A stretch of 64,000 nt of DNA, from NCBI RefSeq assembly GCF_900188395.1, contig NZ_FZOB01000006.1, positions 35,062 to 99,061 on the forward strand, given 5' to 3'. Source of the DNA: Desulfurobacterium atlanticum. GTDB lineage: Bacteria; Aquificota; Aquificia; Desulfurobacteriales; Desulfurobacteriaceae. A program made the position numbers and the translations under genes. Below, piece after piece: positions 49,079 to 58,117 of this stretch (positions are counted from its first letter, which is position 1; each line of letters starts with the position of its first letter). A model generated the notes under the pieces. The model did not search any database and had not been told where the DNA came from. It saw nothing but the letters and a program-made list of their open reading frames with translations.

Positions 49079-51015
49079 CCCTCGCCTCCACTTCCTTCAG
49101 ATGAAATAACTTTAGGTGTGATAAATATAAGAAGCTGAGAGTTACTGTTCTTCACAACTTCATTTTTAAACAACCAGCCAAGAAGGGGTATTTTAGAAAG
49201 TAACGGAACTCCAGCTTTACTTTTTGACTTTTCCTGCTCATAAATACCACCTATTACAAGGGTATCTCCATTGTTAACCATAATCTGAGTCTTAACATTT
49301 CTTGTATCAATGGCCGGTTCAGTATTTCCTGTTATGGCAACATAATCATAATTTGGCTTATCTTTCTTAATTTCAAGGTCAAGCATTATTTTATTATCAT
49401 TTGTAACATGAGGTTTAACCTTTAGAATAAGAGAAGCCTTTTTAAATTCAGTAGAAATGTTTCCATTTTCATCTATCACTTTATATGGAATCTCCATACC
49501 CTGCTCTATAGTAGCTTCTTTATTGTCAAGAGTCACAACTTTTGGTTGAGACACAAGCTTACCATTACCTGTTAGCTCAGATGCTTTAATAGCAAGCTCA
49601 GCCCTTAAACTTTGATCCTTCTTCAAAATTCCAACAGCAAGAGTGTAGGGTTGGGACGGCATTGTGGCAGCATTGCCAATAGAACCTGTAGCAACTCCAG
49701 GAATCGTAACAGCATCATTAGCCTGAAAACTTCCCGCCTTATAAAGATTTGAACCTGAACCCCAGGCTGCAAGACTCCAGTTTACACCAAGCTGTTTTTC
49801 TAAACTTGTATCTACAAGCACTATTTTTGCCTCTATAGAAACCTGTCTGGTCATTTTATCAGTATGCTTTATTATCTCCATAATTTTTTCATAGTGAGAT
49901 TTAGTAACTTTCAGAATAAGACTGTTTGTCCTTTCATCCACTTCCACAAGTTCTCTTGTATTCAATTTTTTTCCTTTCTTCTCCTCAGCATTAAGGTATT
50001 TTTCTATAATTTTTGCCACCTCTTGTGCATAAGCATAGTTAAGGGGAACAATATATGTATGAATCGGTTCTGTAGCCAATTCTTCAAGAATTTTCTGTTT
50101 TGAAGCTATACGTATATAGTCTTTTTTCTTTATGTAAGTGAAACCAAGAGGCTCAACCACTGCTTTCAAAGCTTCTTCCCAGCTAACTGGAGTAAGAAAT
50201 CTTATAAAAACTGTTCCTTTCACTTCAGGGTCAAAAACAACATTTAAACCAACAATATCTGCTATAGCCCTTACAACTGTCCTTACATCCGCATTGGTAA
50301 AATCAAGCTTTATTTTCTTGGTTTCTATATTTTCATTAATTATTTTTCCTTGAACCCCATCTGCAACTTTTTTCTGAGATGGTGATAAAAATTTAATCTC
50401 ATATTTACTTCCTCTATTAAGCACTTGAACAGGAAAATCTTTTTTAAGGAGAACAACAATGTAAGATTTCTTTCCTGTTGAATAGGTTTTTATCTTATCA
50501 ACAAAACGGGAATTTAACAATTTCTCACTTTCTTTAAGAACTGCAGTATCAGAAGAGAATACAATCTGCCTCCCACTTTTTTTAAACTTGAAGGGAACAT
50601 TTGTACCGGTATCAATAATAAAACTATCGTGTGTTTCATAAGTTTTAAACATTGCAAACGTAGGTGAAGCAATAACAAAAGTTGTAGCTTTTGGAAAAAC
50701 AGTATATGAAACATTAATTTTATTAACCGGAACTATCTTCACTTCAGTACCATTTTCTAAAGGAACAATATCTATTATCTTTATCAGATCATCTCTATAA
50801 CCATAAACTTTTCTCTTATCAGCAATACAACCTTCAAGAAAAAAGTTATAAGAACCTTCGTTTTTTTTCTCTTTAACCTGACAATTACCATCAGTTTTAA
50901 GAACCAATCTGAGCTTGCCATTTATGTTTAAAAGGTTAATATCGGTAATCTTCGCAGCAAAAGAAGGAGATGCCAGAACTGTTAAAATGGTTAATGTATT
51001 TATCAATTTCCTCAT
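49075..51015 (-). CDS. pilQ: Type IV pilus secretin PilQ
   Basis: A 646-residue outer-membrane secretin. A signal peptide (about 1-20) is followed by an AMIN-like domain (about 22-180), an STN/N0 domain (about 215-300, LDFTNADVRTVVRAIADIVG), an N1 domain with VPLNYAYAQEVAKIIEKYL and VDERTNSLILK, and the secretin core with EAKIVLVDTS and the C-terminal GVPLLSKIPLLGWLFK and LLIFITPKVI. It forms the gate through which the pilus fibre leaves. The start overlaps the pilP stop by 4 bp. Confidence 0.95.
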   Translation of the reverse strand: MRKLINTLTILTVLASPSFAAKITDINLLNINGKLRLVLKTDGNCQVKEKKNEGSYNFFLEGCIADKRKVYGYRDDLIKIIDIVPLENGTEVKIVPVNKINVSYTVFPKATTFVIASPTFAMFKTYETHDSFIIDTGTNVPFKFKKSGRQIVFSSDTAVLKESEKLLNSRFVDKIKTYSTGKKSYIVVLLKKDFPVQVLNRGSKYEIKFLSPSQKKVADGVQGKIINENIETKKIKLDFTNADVRTVVRAIADIVGLNVVFDPEVKGTVFIRFLTPVSWEEALKAVVEPLGFTYIKKKDYIRIASKQKILEELATEPIHTYIVPLNYAYAQEVAKIIEKYLNAEEKKGKKLNTRELVEVDERTNSLILKVTKSHYEKIMEIIKHTDKMTRQVSIEAKIVLVDTSLEKQLGVNWSLAAWGSGSNLYKAGSFQANDAVTIPGVATGSIGNAATMPSQPYTLAVGILKKDQSLRAELAIKASELTGNGKLVSQPKVVTLDNKEATIEQGMEIPYKVIDENGNISTEFKKASLILKVKPHVTNDNKIMLDLEIKKDKPNYDYVAITGNTEPAIDTRNVKTQIMVNNGDTLVIGGIYEQEKSKSKAGVPLLSKIPLLGWLFKNEVVKNSNSQLLIFITPKVISSEGSGGEG

Positions 51016-51449
51016 TTTACTTCCCCCGTATTGAAATTAATCTCCATAATATCGGAAACCAGTTTTTTGCCAACTTTTTTATAAATTTTTAAAACTAACT
51101 TCGCAGGCTCTATCTTTAAAATTTTTGCGTTAACATCAACAGGATCTCCAGAAGAAAAGATATATACTTTACCTGTTTGAGGGTCCACAGCAACTGCTTT
51201 TAAAGAGTTTCCATCTCCTATAACCCCTTCAAAAATTAGCTTCTCTAAGGGTGGTGACTTAAGTCTAAAAACTCTTGGTTTTTCAATTACAGTTACTTTT
51301 TCCGGCTTTTTCTTCTGTAATTGTTTCCTTTTCCATTCTGAAATTTCTCTTAGCTTTACAGGATTTAAGAAGGGATCTATATAGGCAAAAGTGTTTAAAT
51401 TCATTAAAAACATTAAAAAGAAACTTAATACAAAAACTTTTCTCATCAC
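51012..51449 (-). CDS. pilP: Type IV pilus inner-membrane platform protein PilP
   Basis: A 145-residue protein linking PilNO to the secretin. It has a signal peptide ending near NTFA and a C-terminal beta-sandwich with LEKLIFEGVIGDGNSLKAVAVDPQTGKVYIFSSGD, the PilP pattern. Unlike many PilP proteins it has no lipobox Cys, so it is probably a soluble periplasmic protein or keeps its signal helix as an anchor. Confidence 0.88.
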   Translation of the reverse strand: MMRKVFVLSFFLMFLMNLNTFAYIDPFLNPVKLREISEWKRKQLQKKKPEKVTVIEKPRVFRLKSPPLEKLIFEGVIGDGNSLKAVAVDPQTGKVYIFSSGDPVDVNAKILKIEPAKLVLKIYKKVGKKLVSDIMEINFNTGEVK

Positions 51450-51451
51450 AA

Positions 51452-52087
51452 TTACCTCTTTAACATATATGCATTAATCTGCATATTTACCTGGACTGTA
51501 TAAGGATACAGATAAACTTCTTTCTTAACAGTTTTATCATCTGTTCTCTCTTCAACCTTTTTCTTCACAGGGTCAAGAGCAACCATGCTTAAATCTCCAA
51601 TGGTAAGCACCCTTTTCGCTGAAACAATATGCTCACACCACTTAATAAAATTTGGATAACGAGTGCTCATAACTACACTGTATCCGATTTTAGTATAGTA
51701 TTTTTTAGTCTCTTCTCTGCCTCTTTGGATAAGATCTATACGAATAGTTCCTGTATCTTGAGCAACCGATTTTATAATATTGCTTACATCCTCTTTACCT
51801 GTTGGCAATTTCGCTTCCAATTTCGAAATTTCTTCTTCAAGCTTTGATATCTCCTTTTTAAGAATATCCCGCCTTTTCTCAACCAGTTTTAATTTTGCAA
51901 CTCTTGCCTTTTTCCGATTTACCTGATTGGAAAGTATAGCTATCTTTTGATTGATTGGATCTATAACGTTCATTTTATAAACAAACGCAACTACAAAAAG
52001 TAGAATTAAATATCCTATCCATTTTTGCCATTTTGGAATCTCAGCCCATCTTTCTTTTAAGTCATCAATCAATCCTTCAAAAGCCAT
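51452..52087 (-). CDS. pilO: Type IV pilus assembly protein PilO
   Basis: A 211-residue bitopic protein. A short cytoplasmic segment precedes a transmembrane helix at about 22-41. A periplasmic coiled coil runs at about 48-95 (rich in K, E and L) and ends in a ferredoxin-like domain. It pairs with PilN. Its ATG overlaps the pilN stop by one base (TAATG). Assignment rests on operon order and topology as well as sequence. Confidence 0.9.
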   Translation of the reverse strand: MAFEGLIDDLKERWAEIPKWQKWIGYLILLFVVAFVYKMNVIDPINQKIAILSNQVNRKKARVAKLKLVEKRRDILKKEISKLEEEISKLEAKLPTGKEDVSNIIKSVAQDTGTIRIDLIQRGREETKKYYTKIGYSVVMSTRYPNFIKWCEHIVSAKRVLTIGDLSMVALDPVKKKVEERTDDKTVKKEVYLYPYTVQVNMQINAYMLKR

Positions 52088-52638
52088 TATTTCATCTCCA
52101 CAGTAAAGGAAAAGTGATAATATTTATAGGTTGCTCCCGTCTCTTTTGATTTATACTCCTCATAAGAGGTCTTTTTAAATTTCACCTCTCCTATCTTCTC
52201 TTCAACATTTTTAAGGAATTGAGATACAAGCTTCAAATTGTAAGCATTCCCCGCTATATAAATCTTTTTTCCATCCTGTTTTAAATTTTCCAACCACACC
52301 CCATACGGAATGTTTTTCCTATCTGCAAAAAAGTATATAAAAGACGGAACCTGTCTCTCTTTATCAAGCTTAGAAATCACATTAAGCTTTTCCTTCAGAG
52401 TCTCCCTCACTTTTATCAATTTTTTCTCTTCTGCTTGAATTTTCTTTAATCTTGCAAGTTCTCTATCAAGACGGATTATCTCCTGTTTTAGAAATCTCTC
52501 TTTACTTTTCAACTGTCCTGTATACCAGAACAAACCTCCAAAGGTGATAAAAAGAAGCAAAACAGCTAAAATTATGTCAGGTTTAAGCAGCTTTTCTATA
52601 AATGTTTCTTCTCTTTCTAAAAAGTTAAATCTTAGCAT
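52087..52638 (-). CDS. pilN: Type IV pilus assembly protein PilN
   Basis: A 183-residue bitopic protein. It starts MLRFNFLERE, like the PilN N-terminus that binds PilM, then has a transmembrane helix at about 26-44 and a periplasmic coiled coil with a small domain. The start could also be the ATG at 52644 or the GTG at 52647. The ATG at 52638 has AGGG nine bases before and matches family starts. It overlaps the pilM end. Confidence 0.9.
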   Translation of the reverse strand: MLRFNFLEREETFIEKLLKPDIILAVLLLFITFGGLFWYTGQLKSKERFLKQEIIRLDRELARLKKIQAEEKKLIKVRETLKEKLNVISKLDKERQVPSFIYFFADRKNIPYGVWLENLKQDGKKIYIAGNAYNLKLVSQFLKNVEEKIGEVKFKKTSYEEYKSKETGATYKYYHFSFTVEMK

Positions 52639-53683
52639 TTTCATCACCCTTATATCTTAAACTTAAACCACAAGATATTGCGTATTCTTGATTGTTATCT
52701 TTACCATCAAAATAAAAAGGTTTCCCTATCTCAATATTTTTATTTGTACAATCTTTCATTAAAGAAATAAGATTTTTCTGTTTTGAACCTCCACCATACA
52801 CAAAAATTTCCTCTACATTTTGTTCAAACCTGTCCTTAAAATTATCTATTGCCCAGATAGTTTCTGTAGCTATCTTCTTTATTATCTTAGAAATAACTTC
52901 TTCAAACGCTTTCTCATAAGAGACAGAATCAAGATTCTCCCCCAATTTCAAGCGTTCCGCTTCTTCGTAGCTTATCAAATATTCCTTTTGAAGTTGTTCC
53001 GTTATACTATTACTACCCATCTCTATATTGCGAGTTAAATAGGGAAATCCCCCGAAACTTATAACAATTTTTGTAAAAGTGGCTCCTATGTCAACAAGAC
53101 AAACAGGATCTATCACTTTATCTGGATAGTTGAGATAGAACTGATTATTAAGAGCAGCAGGTTCAATATCTATAACCTGAACTGCAAGTCCTGCACTATC
53201 AGCTAAAGCAACATACTCTTCAAGAATGTCCCTTTTAACAGCAGCAATAGCTATATCAATATTTTCTTTTGTTATAGACACGGGCAAAACTTTATATTTA
53301 ACAACTACTTTACCTATATCTTCTTCTGAAAGAATACCCTGTATATGCTCTAGTGCAACATCTTCTGGATTCTCTGATGGAGAAGCACTTATTACGGTAT
53401 AAAAACACAAAGCAAGGGGAATATGCAAAGCTACATTTTTAGAATCTGGAGCTACTGACTCAACAGTTTCTTTAATTAAGGAAGAGAGTGAAACAAAATC
53501 TATAATTTCAGTACCAACTATAAAAGATTCGCCATATTCCCTTTTCCCAAAACTTACAATATGATAGGAACCTTTACCTTCTTTCAACCTGCAAACTTTA
53601 ACTGATGAAGTTCCTATATCAACCCCTGTATAAAGAGACTTTCTTCCGGTAAAAACACCTATAAAGCTATCAAAATTCAGCAT
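52625..53683 (-). CDS. pilM: Type IV pilus assembly ATPase-fold protein PilM
   Basis: A 352-residue cytoplasmic actin-like protein. It has GVDIGTSSVKVCRL near the N-terminus (phosphate-1 loop), CLVDIGATFTKIVI (phosphate-2) and VYGGGSKQKNLISLM (adenosine region). It recruits PilN and the cytoplasmic motors. Two upstream Met codons exist (53695, 53701), but the ATG at 53683 has GGGGAAAGG before it. It is the first gene of the pilus operon. Confidence 0.92.
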   Translation of the reverse strand: MLNFDSFIGVFTGRKSLYTGVDIGTSSVKVCRLKEGKGSYHIVSFGKREYGESFIVGTEIIDFVSLSSLIKETVESVAPDSKNVALHIPLALCFYTVISASPSENPEDVALEHIQGILSEEDIGKVVVKYKVLPVSITKENIDIAIAAVKRDILEEYVALADSAGLAVQVIDIEPAALNNQFYLNYPDKVIDPVCLVDIGATFTKIVISFGGFPYLTRNIEMGSNSITEQLQKEYLISYEEAERLKLGENLDSVSYEKAFEEVISKIIKKIATETIWAIDNFKDRFEQNVEEIFVYGGGSKQKNLISLMKDCTNKNIEIGKPFYFDGKDNNQEYAISCGLSLRYKGDENAKI

Positions 53684-53746
53684 ACCTTTCCCCATATGCA
53701 TTTATAAAAATTATTTATTTTCCTAATATATAACCCTATATGCAGA

Positions 53747-53776
53747 ACTATAATAAAACTTTATATATTATGTCAA
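53747..53776 (-). promoter_or_regulatory. Sigma-70-type promoter for the pil operon
   Basis: Minus strand TTGACA (53771-53776), 18-base spacer, TATAGT (53747-53752). Expected start is near 53740, 57 bases before the chosen pilM ATG. The -35 overlaps the aroA stop region. Confidence 0.65.
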
Positions 53777-55059
53777 GCCAATACTTTTTTTAAATTTTCA
53801 ATAAATTCAGGATATGAAGTGTTTATGCATTCAATATCATCTACTATTACGCCGTTTTCACTTATAAGTCTAGCAATCATAAAAGACATAGCAATTCTAT
53901 GGTCACCAAAAGAAGAAACCTTACCACCTTTAAGTTTCGTTTTCCCTTTTATAACCATCCCATCTTCCAATTCTTCAACTTCAGCACCTATATTTTTTAG
54001 ATTTGAAACAACTGTTTTTATCCTATCACTTTCTTTAACCCTCAGTTCTGAAGCATCTTTTATCACAGTCTCTCCTTCAGCCTGGGTAGCAAGAACAGCT
54101 ATCACAGGAATCTCATCTATAAGCCTTGGGATTATATCCCCTTCAATTGTAACCCCCTTCAAATTTTCAGAGTAAACAACTTTTATATCTCCTATCCATT
54201 CCCCAGAAACCTCTCTCTCATTCTCCACCGAAAACTTAACCCCCATACGTTTCATTACATCCAAAATCCCCGTCCTTGTAGGATTTAAAATCACATCCTT
54301 TAAAACCAGCTCTGAACCTGGAACAACAGCAGCAGCAACCATAAAAAACGCAGCAGAAGAGATATCTGCAGGAACATCAATCTCCATATCTGCTTCAAGT
54401 TCCCTATTTTTCCCAAGAGACACTTTAAGACCGTCTATTTCAACGTCCACACCAAAAGCTTCCAACATTTTCTCTGTATGGTCTCTACTTTTTGAAGGTT
54501 CTATAACAGAAACCGGTTCATCGGTAAAAAGTCCTGCAAGCAAAATGGCAGACTTTACCTGAGCGCTTGCTTTAGGACTTTCATAAAATATCCCTGAAAG
54601 AGGATATTTACCGACAATTGTAAGGGGCGGATATTTACCATTTTCCCTTCCGTAAATTGTAGCACCCATCCTTCTTAGCGGAATGGCAATCCTGTCCATA
54701 GGTCTTTTTCTAAGATACTTATCTCCTGTTAAAACAGAATAGAAATTCTGCCCGGATAAAATACCTGAAATTAATCTTATAGATGTTCCTGAGTTCCCAA
54801 GGTCAATAATATCAAAAGGTTCTTTTAAAAACTTTCCCTTCCCTTTTATAGTGATAATTTCTCCATCATCCTCAATATCAACACCAAGCATTCTAAAAGC
54901 TTTTAAAGTGTTCATACAATCTTCAGAACGAAGAAAATTCTTAACTTTAATCAAACCTTTATTTAAAGAACCCAGCATAATAGCTCTGTGAGAAATAGAC
55001 TTATCAGACGGAACTCTTAAAACTCCTTTCAAAGCTCCTGCAGGTTTAATTTCAAACAT
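53773..55059 (-). CDS. aroA: 3-phosphoshikimate 1-carboxyvinyltransferase (EPSP synthase)
   Basis: A 428-residue shikimate-pathway enzyme. It has GVLRVPSDKSISHRAIM at the start, LGNSGTSIRLISG, YLRKRPMDRIAIPL, the catalytic-region PRLIDEIPVIAVLA, LRVKESDRI and FGDHRIAMSF. The ATG at 55059 has AAGGAGAG upstream; the frame extends 13 codons further but without a ribosome site. Confidence 0.96.
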   Translation of the reverse strand: MFEIKPAGALKGVLRVPSDKSISHRAIMLGSLNKGLIKVKNFLRSEDCMNTLKAFRMLGVDIEDDGEIITIKGKGKFLKEPFDIIDLGNSGTSIRLISGILSGQNFYSVLTGDKYLRKRPMDRIAIPLRRMGATIYGRENGKYPPLTIVGKYPLSGIFYESPKASAQVKSAILLAGLFTDEPVSVIEPSKSRDHTEKMLEAFGVDVEIDGLKVSLGKNRELEADMEIDVPADISSAAFFMVAAAVVPGSELVLKDVILNPTRTGILDVMKRMGVKFSVENEREVSGEWIGDIKVVYSENLKGVTIEGDIIPRLIDEIPVIAVLATQAEGETVIKDASELRVKESDRIKTVVSNLKNIGAEVEELEDGMVIKGKTKLKGGKVSSFGDHRIAMSFMIARLISENGVIVDDIECINTSYPEFIENLKKVLA

Positions 55060-55176
55060 AAATTCTCTCCTTAAATTTCTGTATTTATACAGATACATTT
55101 ATAAAATTGGTTCACATAATTATACCAACATGTATTAAAATACCCTAAACAAAAGACTTCTCAAAAGGAGGAAAAG

Positions 55177-56559
55177 ATGAAACCCTTAGCAATGGAAGAG
55201 ATTAGAAAAGAAATGGAAGGAATAATTAGAGAAACTGAAAATAGCGTTGAAATTTTAGATGAAAAGAAAGTGAGAGAAAAACTTATTGACAAACTTATCT
55301 ACACAGCTGTTTTTGGAAACGAAAAGGAAAAAGGTTACAGCAGATGGCTTATAAAGACAATAGCTCTTGAACTTGATGCTGTTCCTTCTTCTATTCATGA
55401 CCTTTATATGGAAGGAATGGGAAAGGAGAAAATAGACAGGTGGTTCACCGTCCCAGCAATGAACATAAGGGGAATGACCTACGATGTAATGAGACAGATA
55501 TTCAAAATAGCAGTTGAAGAAAAGATGACCGCCTTTATCCTTGAAATAGCAAAATCTGAAATAGGATACACATTCCAGAGACCTGAAGAATACACTGTAT
55601 GCGCCCTTGCAGCAGCTGTAAAAGAAGGATATAAAGGACCTGTATTTATTCAAGGAGATCACTTCCAGTTTAAAGCAAAGAACTATTTTGAAGATCCTGA
55701 AAAAGAGCTGAATGCTATAAAAGAACTGACAAAAGAAGCAATAGAAGCCGGATTTTACAACATAGATATTGATCCTTCCACTCTTGTAGATTACTCAAAA
55801 CCAACCCTTGAAAAACAGCAATACCACAACTACATAAACACTGCAAAAATGACAGCTTTTATAAGAGAAATAGAGCCTGAAGGAATTACAGTATCTGTAG
55901 GAGGCGAAATAGGTCATATAGGAGGAAAAAATTCAACTCCAGAAGAGTTTGAAGCGTTTATGGAAGGTTACCTTAAAACACTAAAAGAGTATGGTGAAGA
56001 GATTCCTTACATAAGTAAGATAAGCGTTCAAACAGGAACAGAACATGGAGGAGTGCCTCTTCCTGATGGCAGAGTTGCAGAAGTTAAGCTTGATTTTTCC
56101 GTTCTTAAAGCAATAGGAGAAGTTGCAAGAAAAAAATACAGTATGTCAGGAGCAGTTCAGCATGGAGCATCAACACTTCCCGATGAACTTTTCCATAAGT
56201 TTCCAGAAGTAAAAACCTCCGAAATTCATCTTGCAACAGGTTTCCAGAACATAATTTATGACCATCTTCCTGAAGAGTTTAAACAAGAGATATACACATA
56301 CCTGAAGGAAAATTTCAGAAATGAATGGAAAGAGGGATGGACTGAAAAACAGTTTATTTACAAAACAAGAAAGAAAGGTTTTGGACCATTTAAAGAGAAA
56401 TTCTGGAATCTACCTTCAGATGTTAAAGAAAATATACTCAAGGCTCTGGAAGAAAAGTTTAGATTTTTATTTGAACAGTTGAATGTTTACAACTCAAAGC
56501 AGTATACAGATGAATACATAAAGCCAGTAAAAGTATATCCTTCAAAACCAAACCTATAA
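55177..56559 (+). CDS. Class II (zinc) aldolase, atypical long fructose-bisphosphate aldolase type
   Basis: A 460-residue protein with the class II aldolase core. It has VPAMNIRG near the start, FIQGDHFQFK with the catalytic Asp and zinc His, IDIDPSTLVD, VSVGGEIGHIGG with acidic and His ligands, and AVQHGASTLPDELF for the phosphate-binding end. About 100 residues longer than ordinary FBA II, with a charged N-terminal extension and a C-terminal helical part after 350. It probably interconverts fructose bisphosphate and triose phosphates in gluconeogenesis, but a tagatose-type or other sugar substrate is possible. AAGGAGGAAAAG precedes the ATG. Confidence 0.82.
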   Translation: MKPLAMEEIRKEMEGIIRETENSVEILDEKKVREKLIDKLIYTAVFGNEKEKGYSRWLIKTIALELDAVPSSIHDLYMEGMGKEKIDRWFTVPAMNIRGMTYDVMRQIFKIAVEEKMTAFILEIAKSEIGYTFQRPEEYTVCALAAAVKEGYKGPVFIQGDHFQFKAKNYFEDPEKELNAIKELTKEAIEAGFYNIDIDPSTLVDYSKPTLEKQQYHNYINTAKMTAFIREIEPEGITVSVGGEIGHIGGKNSTPEEFEAFMEGYLKTLKEYGEEIPYISKISVQTGTEHGGVPLPDGRVAEVKLDFSVLKAIGEVARKKYSMSGAVQHGASTLPDELFHKFPEVKTSEIHLATGFQNIIYDHLPEEFKQEIYTYLKENFRNEWKEGWTEKQFIYKTRKKGFGPFKEKFWNLPSDVKENILKALEEKFRFLFEQLNVYNSKQYTDEYIKPVKVYPSKPNL

Positions 56560-56584
56560 AAAAGGGGGAATATCCCCCCTTTTT
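56559..56584. terminator. Bidirectional hairpin terminator between the aldolase gene and rluB
   Basis: An A-run, GGGGG, AATAT, CCCCCC, then TTTTT: usable on both strands between convergent genes, overlapping the ends of both. Confidence 0.75.
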
Positions 56585-57314
56585 ACTTCAATCCAGCCGC
56601 TTTCTTTAAAGCATCAACCTCTTCTTTTGTAAGCTCCCTAAAATAACCCTTCGGTAAATTGCCAAGCTTTAGAGGACCTATTGAAACCCTTTTAAGTTTA
56701 AGAACAGGATGCTTAAACCTATCAAAAAATCTTCTCACAATCCTGTTTCTGCCAACATCAATGGTTATCTCAAGATACGTGTTTTTTCCAGTTCTACTGG
56801 GCTTAAGATACTTTATGGAAATAGGCTTTATAAACCCATCCTCAAGTTTCGCACCTTTTCTCATCCTCTCTATTTCAGCGGGTGTCACTTTACCCTTTAC
56901 TTTGGCTATGTAAGTTTTCGGAACATGATACTTCGGGTGCATAAGTCTGTCTGCAAGCTCCCCATCGTTTGTCATTAAAAGCAAACCTTCTGTGTTGTAA
57001 TCAAGTCTTCCAACTGGAAAAACCCTTACAGGATACTTTTTAAAGTAATCTCTAACAGCTACTCTCCTGTCTCCGGGAACTTTTTCCATCGTAGTCAAAA
57101 CACCCTGAGGTTTATTAAAGATAAGGTAAACAAATTTTTTAGGTAATCTGACCCTTTCTCCATCAACCTTTACAACATCTTTTTTAGGGTCTATATCAAT
57201 ACCTAAGGATTTTATTTCCTCATCATTAACTGTAACTCTTCCCTGTCTTATAAGCTCTTCCACCTTTCTTCTCGCACCAAATCCTGCATAAGAAAGAAAT
57301 CTATTTAACCGCAT
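56583..57314 (-). CDS. 23S rRNA/rRNA pseudouridine synthase of the RluB/RsuA family
   Basis: A 243-residue enzyme. An N-terminal S4 RNA-binding domain (2-50; MRLNRFLSYAGFGARRK) is followed by the RsuA-type catalytic domain with GRLDYNTEGLLLMTNDG, catalytic D105, and NRIVRRFFDRF. By length and pattern it is closest to RluB (U2605 of 23S rRNA). The frame is open to 57584, but ATG 57314 has GAGGAGG upstream and matches the family, and the extension would overlap the plus-strand gene. Confidence 0.92.
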   Translation of the reverse strand: MRLNRFLSYAGFGARRKVEELIRQGRVTVNDEEIKSLGIDIDPKKDVVKVDGERVRLPKKFVYLIFNKPQGVLTTMEKVPGDRRVAVRDYFKKYPVRVFPVGRLDYNTEGLLLMTNDGELADRLMHPKYHVPKTYIAKVKGKVTPAEIERMRKGAKLEDGFIKPISIKYLKPSRTGKNTYLEITIDVGRNRIVRRFFDRFKHPVLKLKRVSIGPLKLGNLPKGYFRELTKEEVDALKKAAGLK

Positions 57315-57330
57315 AACGCCTCCTCTGATG

Positions 57331-57336
57331 TATAAT
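57331..57336 (+). promoter_or_regulatory. -10 box giving a nearly leaderless transcript
   Basis: TATAAT at 57331-57336 predicts a start near 57343, three bases before the ATG at 57346. No -35 match was found at 16-18 bases. Confidence 0.45.
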
Positions 57337-57345
57337 TCTTCCATT

Positions 57346-57747
57346 ATGAGAAAAATAAAGCTAAAAGTAAAAACCGCCGCAAAAATGCAACCCATATTTG
57401 GCAAAACTGCCCAACAGCTACTTGATGAATTTATAAATATAGCCACAAAAGAGATTATGGCTCTAAATAAAGATAAGGTTTCAAACAAAGCCTTTGCAGA
57501 GACCTTTTTATCCCCAGAAAATTTGCAAAAATTGGAAAAACTAAAAATCCGTTTAAAAAATCTGGAAAAAGAGATTTCAAACAAGAAAGTAATCTACGAC
57601 CTTTTTCACAGTATCTTTAGAAACTACAGATGGGCAGTAGATTCTGGAAGTGAAAAAGAGATAGAAATTAAAGTATGGATAGCCTCATCTATTGACAAAA
57701 TAGAAAGAATCTTATTCTTGCTGGGGAATAAAAATGAAAGAGATTAA
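57346..57747 (+). CDS. Protein of unknown function, helical (133 aa)
   Basis: Not recognised. It is a basic, mostly helical protein without signal peptide or membrane segment: a possible tail region at 1-20, helices, and a coiled-coil-like stretch at about 55-80 (KLEKLKIRLKNLEKEI). An ATG at 57328 is in frame, but the TATAAT box at 57331 lies after it, so 57346 is preferred. There is no ribosome site before either. The 3' end overlaps the next gene by 14 bp, so the pair is probably one unit. Codon and base use look like the neighbours. Confidence 0.65.
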   Translation: MRKIKLKVKTAAKMQPIFGKTAQQLLDEFINIATKEIMALNKDKVSNKAFAETFLSPENLQKLEKLKIRLKNLEKEISNKKVIYDLFHSIFRNYRWAVDSGSEKEIEIKVWIASSIDKIERILFLLGNKNERD

Positions 57748-58117
57748 AAGTTTCTGGCCGATGCAGGAAGTTTTTTTAGACCCAACAGCATGTATTGATA
57801 ATGAAATTCCAGAAAACATAACACTAAATCTTAAAGCAGCTGTCAACTTTAAGATAGATGGTAAGGAGCTAAAAGTAATTACGGAAATATTTGCATCATT
57901 AACAAAAGATAACCAACAGTATGGAAATCTGCGCTTTGTAAATATTTCTATTTATGACACAGGAAAAAGGAACATTTCAAAAAACAGGATTAAAAAAGTA
58001 AAAGAGGAGAAAATTAAAGAACTACTCTCATTTCTGCCAATTTACCTTATAAAAGCTCAACTTTTTGTTGAAAAAGTTGAAGTAGAGGAGGAAAACCCTC
58101 CCCAAAAACTAAAGTGA
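57734..58117 (+). CDS. Protein of unknown function (127 aa)
   Basis: Not recognised with confidence. Alternating beta-strand pattern in the first 75 residues ([38 protein letters not shown]), then a Lys/Glu-rich helix and a C-terminal acidic tail. The strand pattern recalls SecB-like chaperones but no diagnostic motif is present. Translation is probably coupled to the preceding gene. It ends overlapping the carB 3' end by 9 bp (convergent). Confidence 0.65.
   Translation: MKEIKSFWPMQEVFLDPTACIDNEIPENITLNLKAAVNFKIDGKELKVITEIFASLTKDNQQYGNLRFVNISIYDTGKRNISKNRIKKVKEEKIKELLSFLPIYLIKAQLFVEKVEVEEENPPQKLK

Noticed and set aside
57315..57584. 90-residue N-terminal extension of the RluB-type gene
   Set aside because: The extension is antisense to the plus-strand gene at 57346, looks like frame shadow, and the ATG at 57314 has GAGGAGG and a normal S4-domain start.
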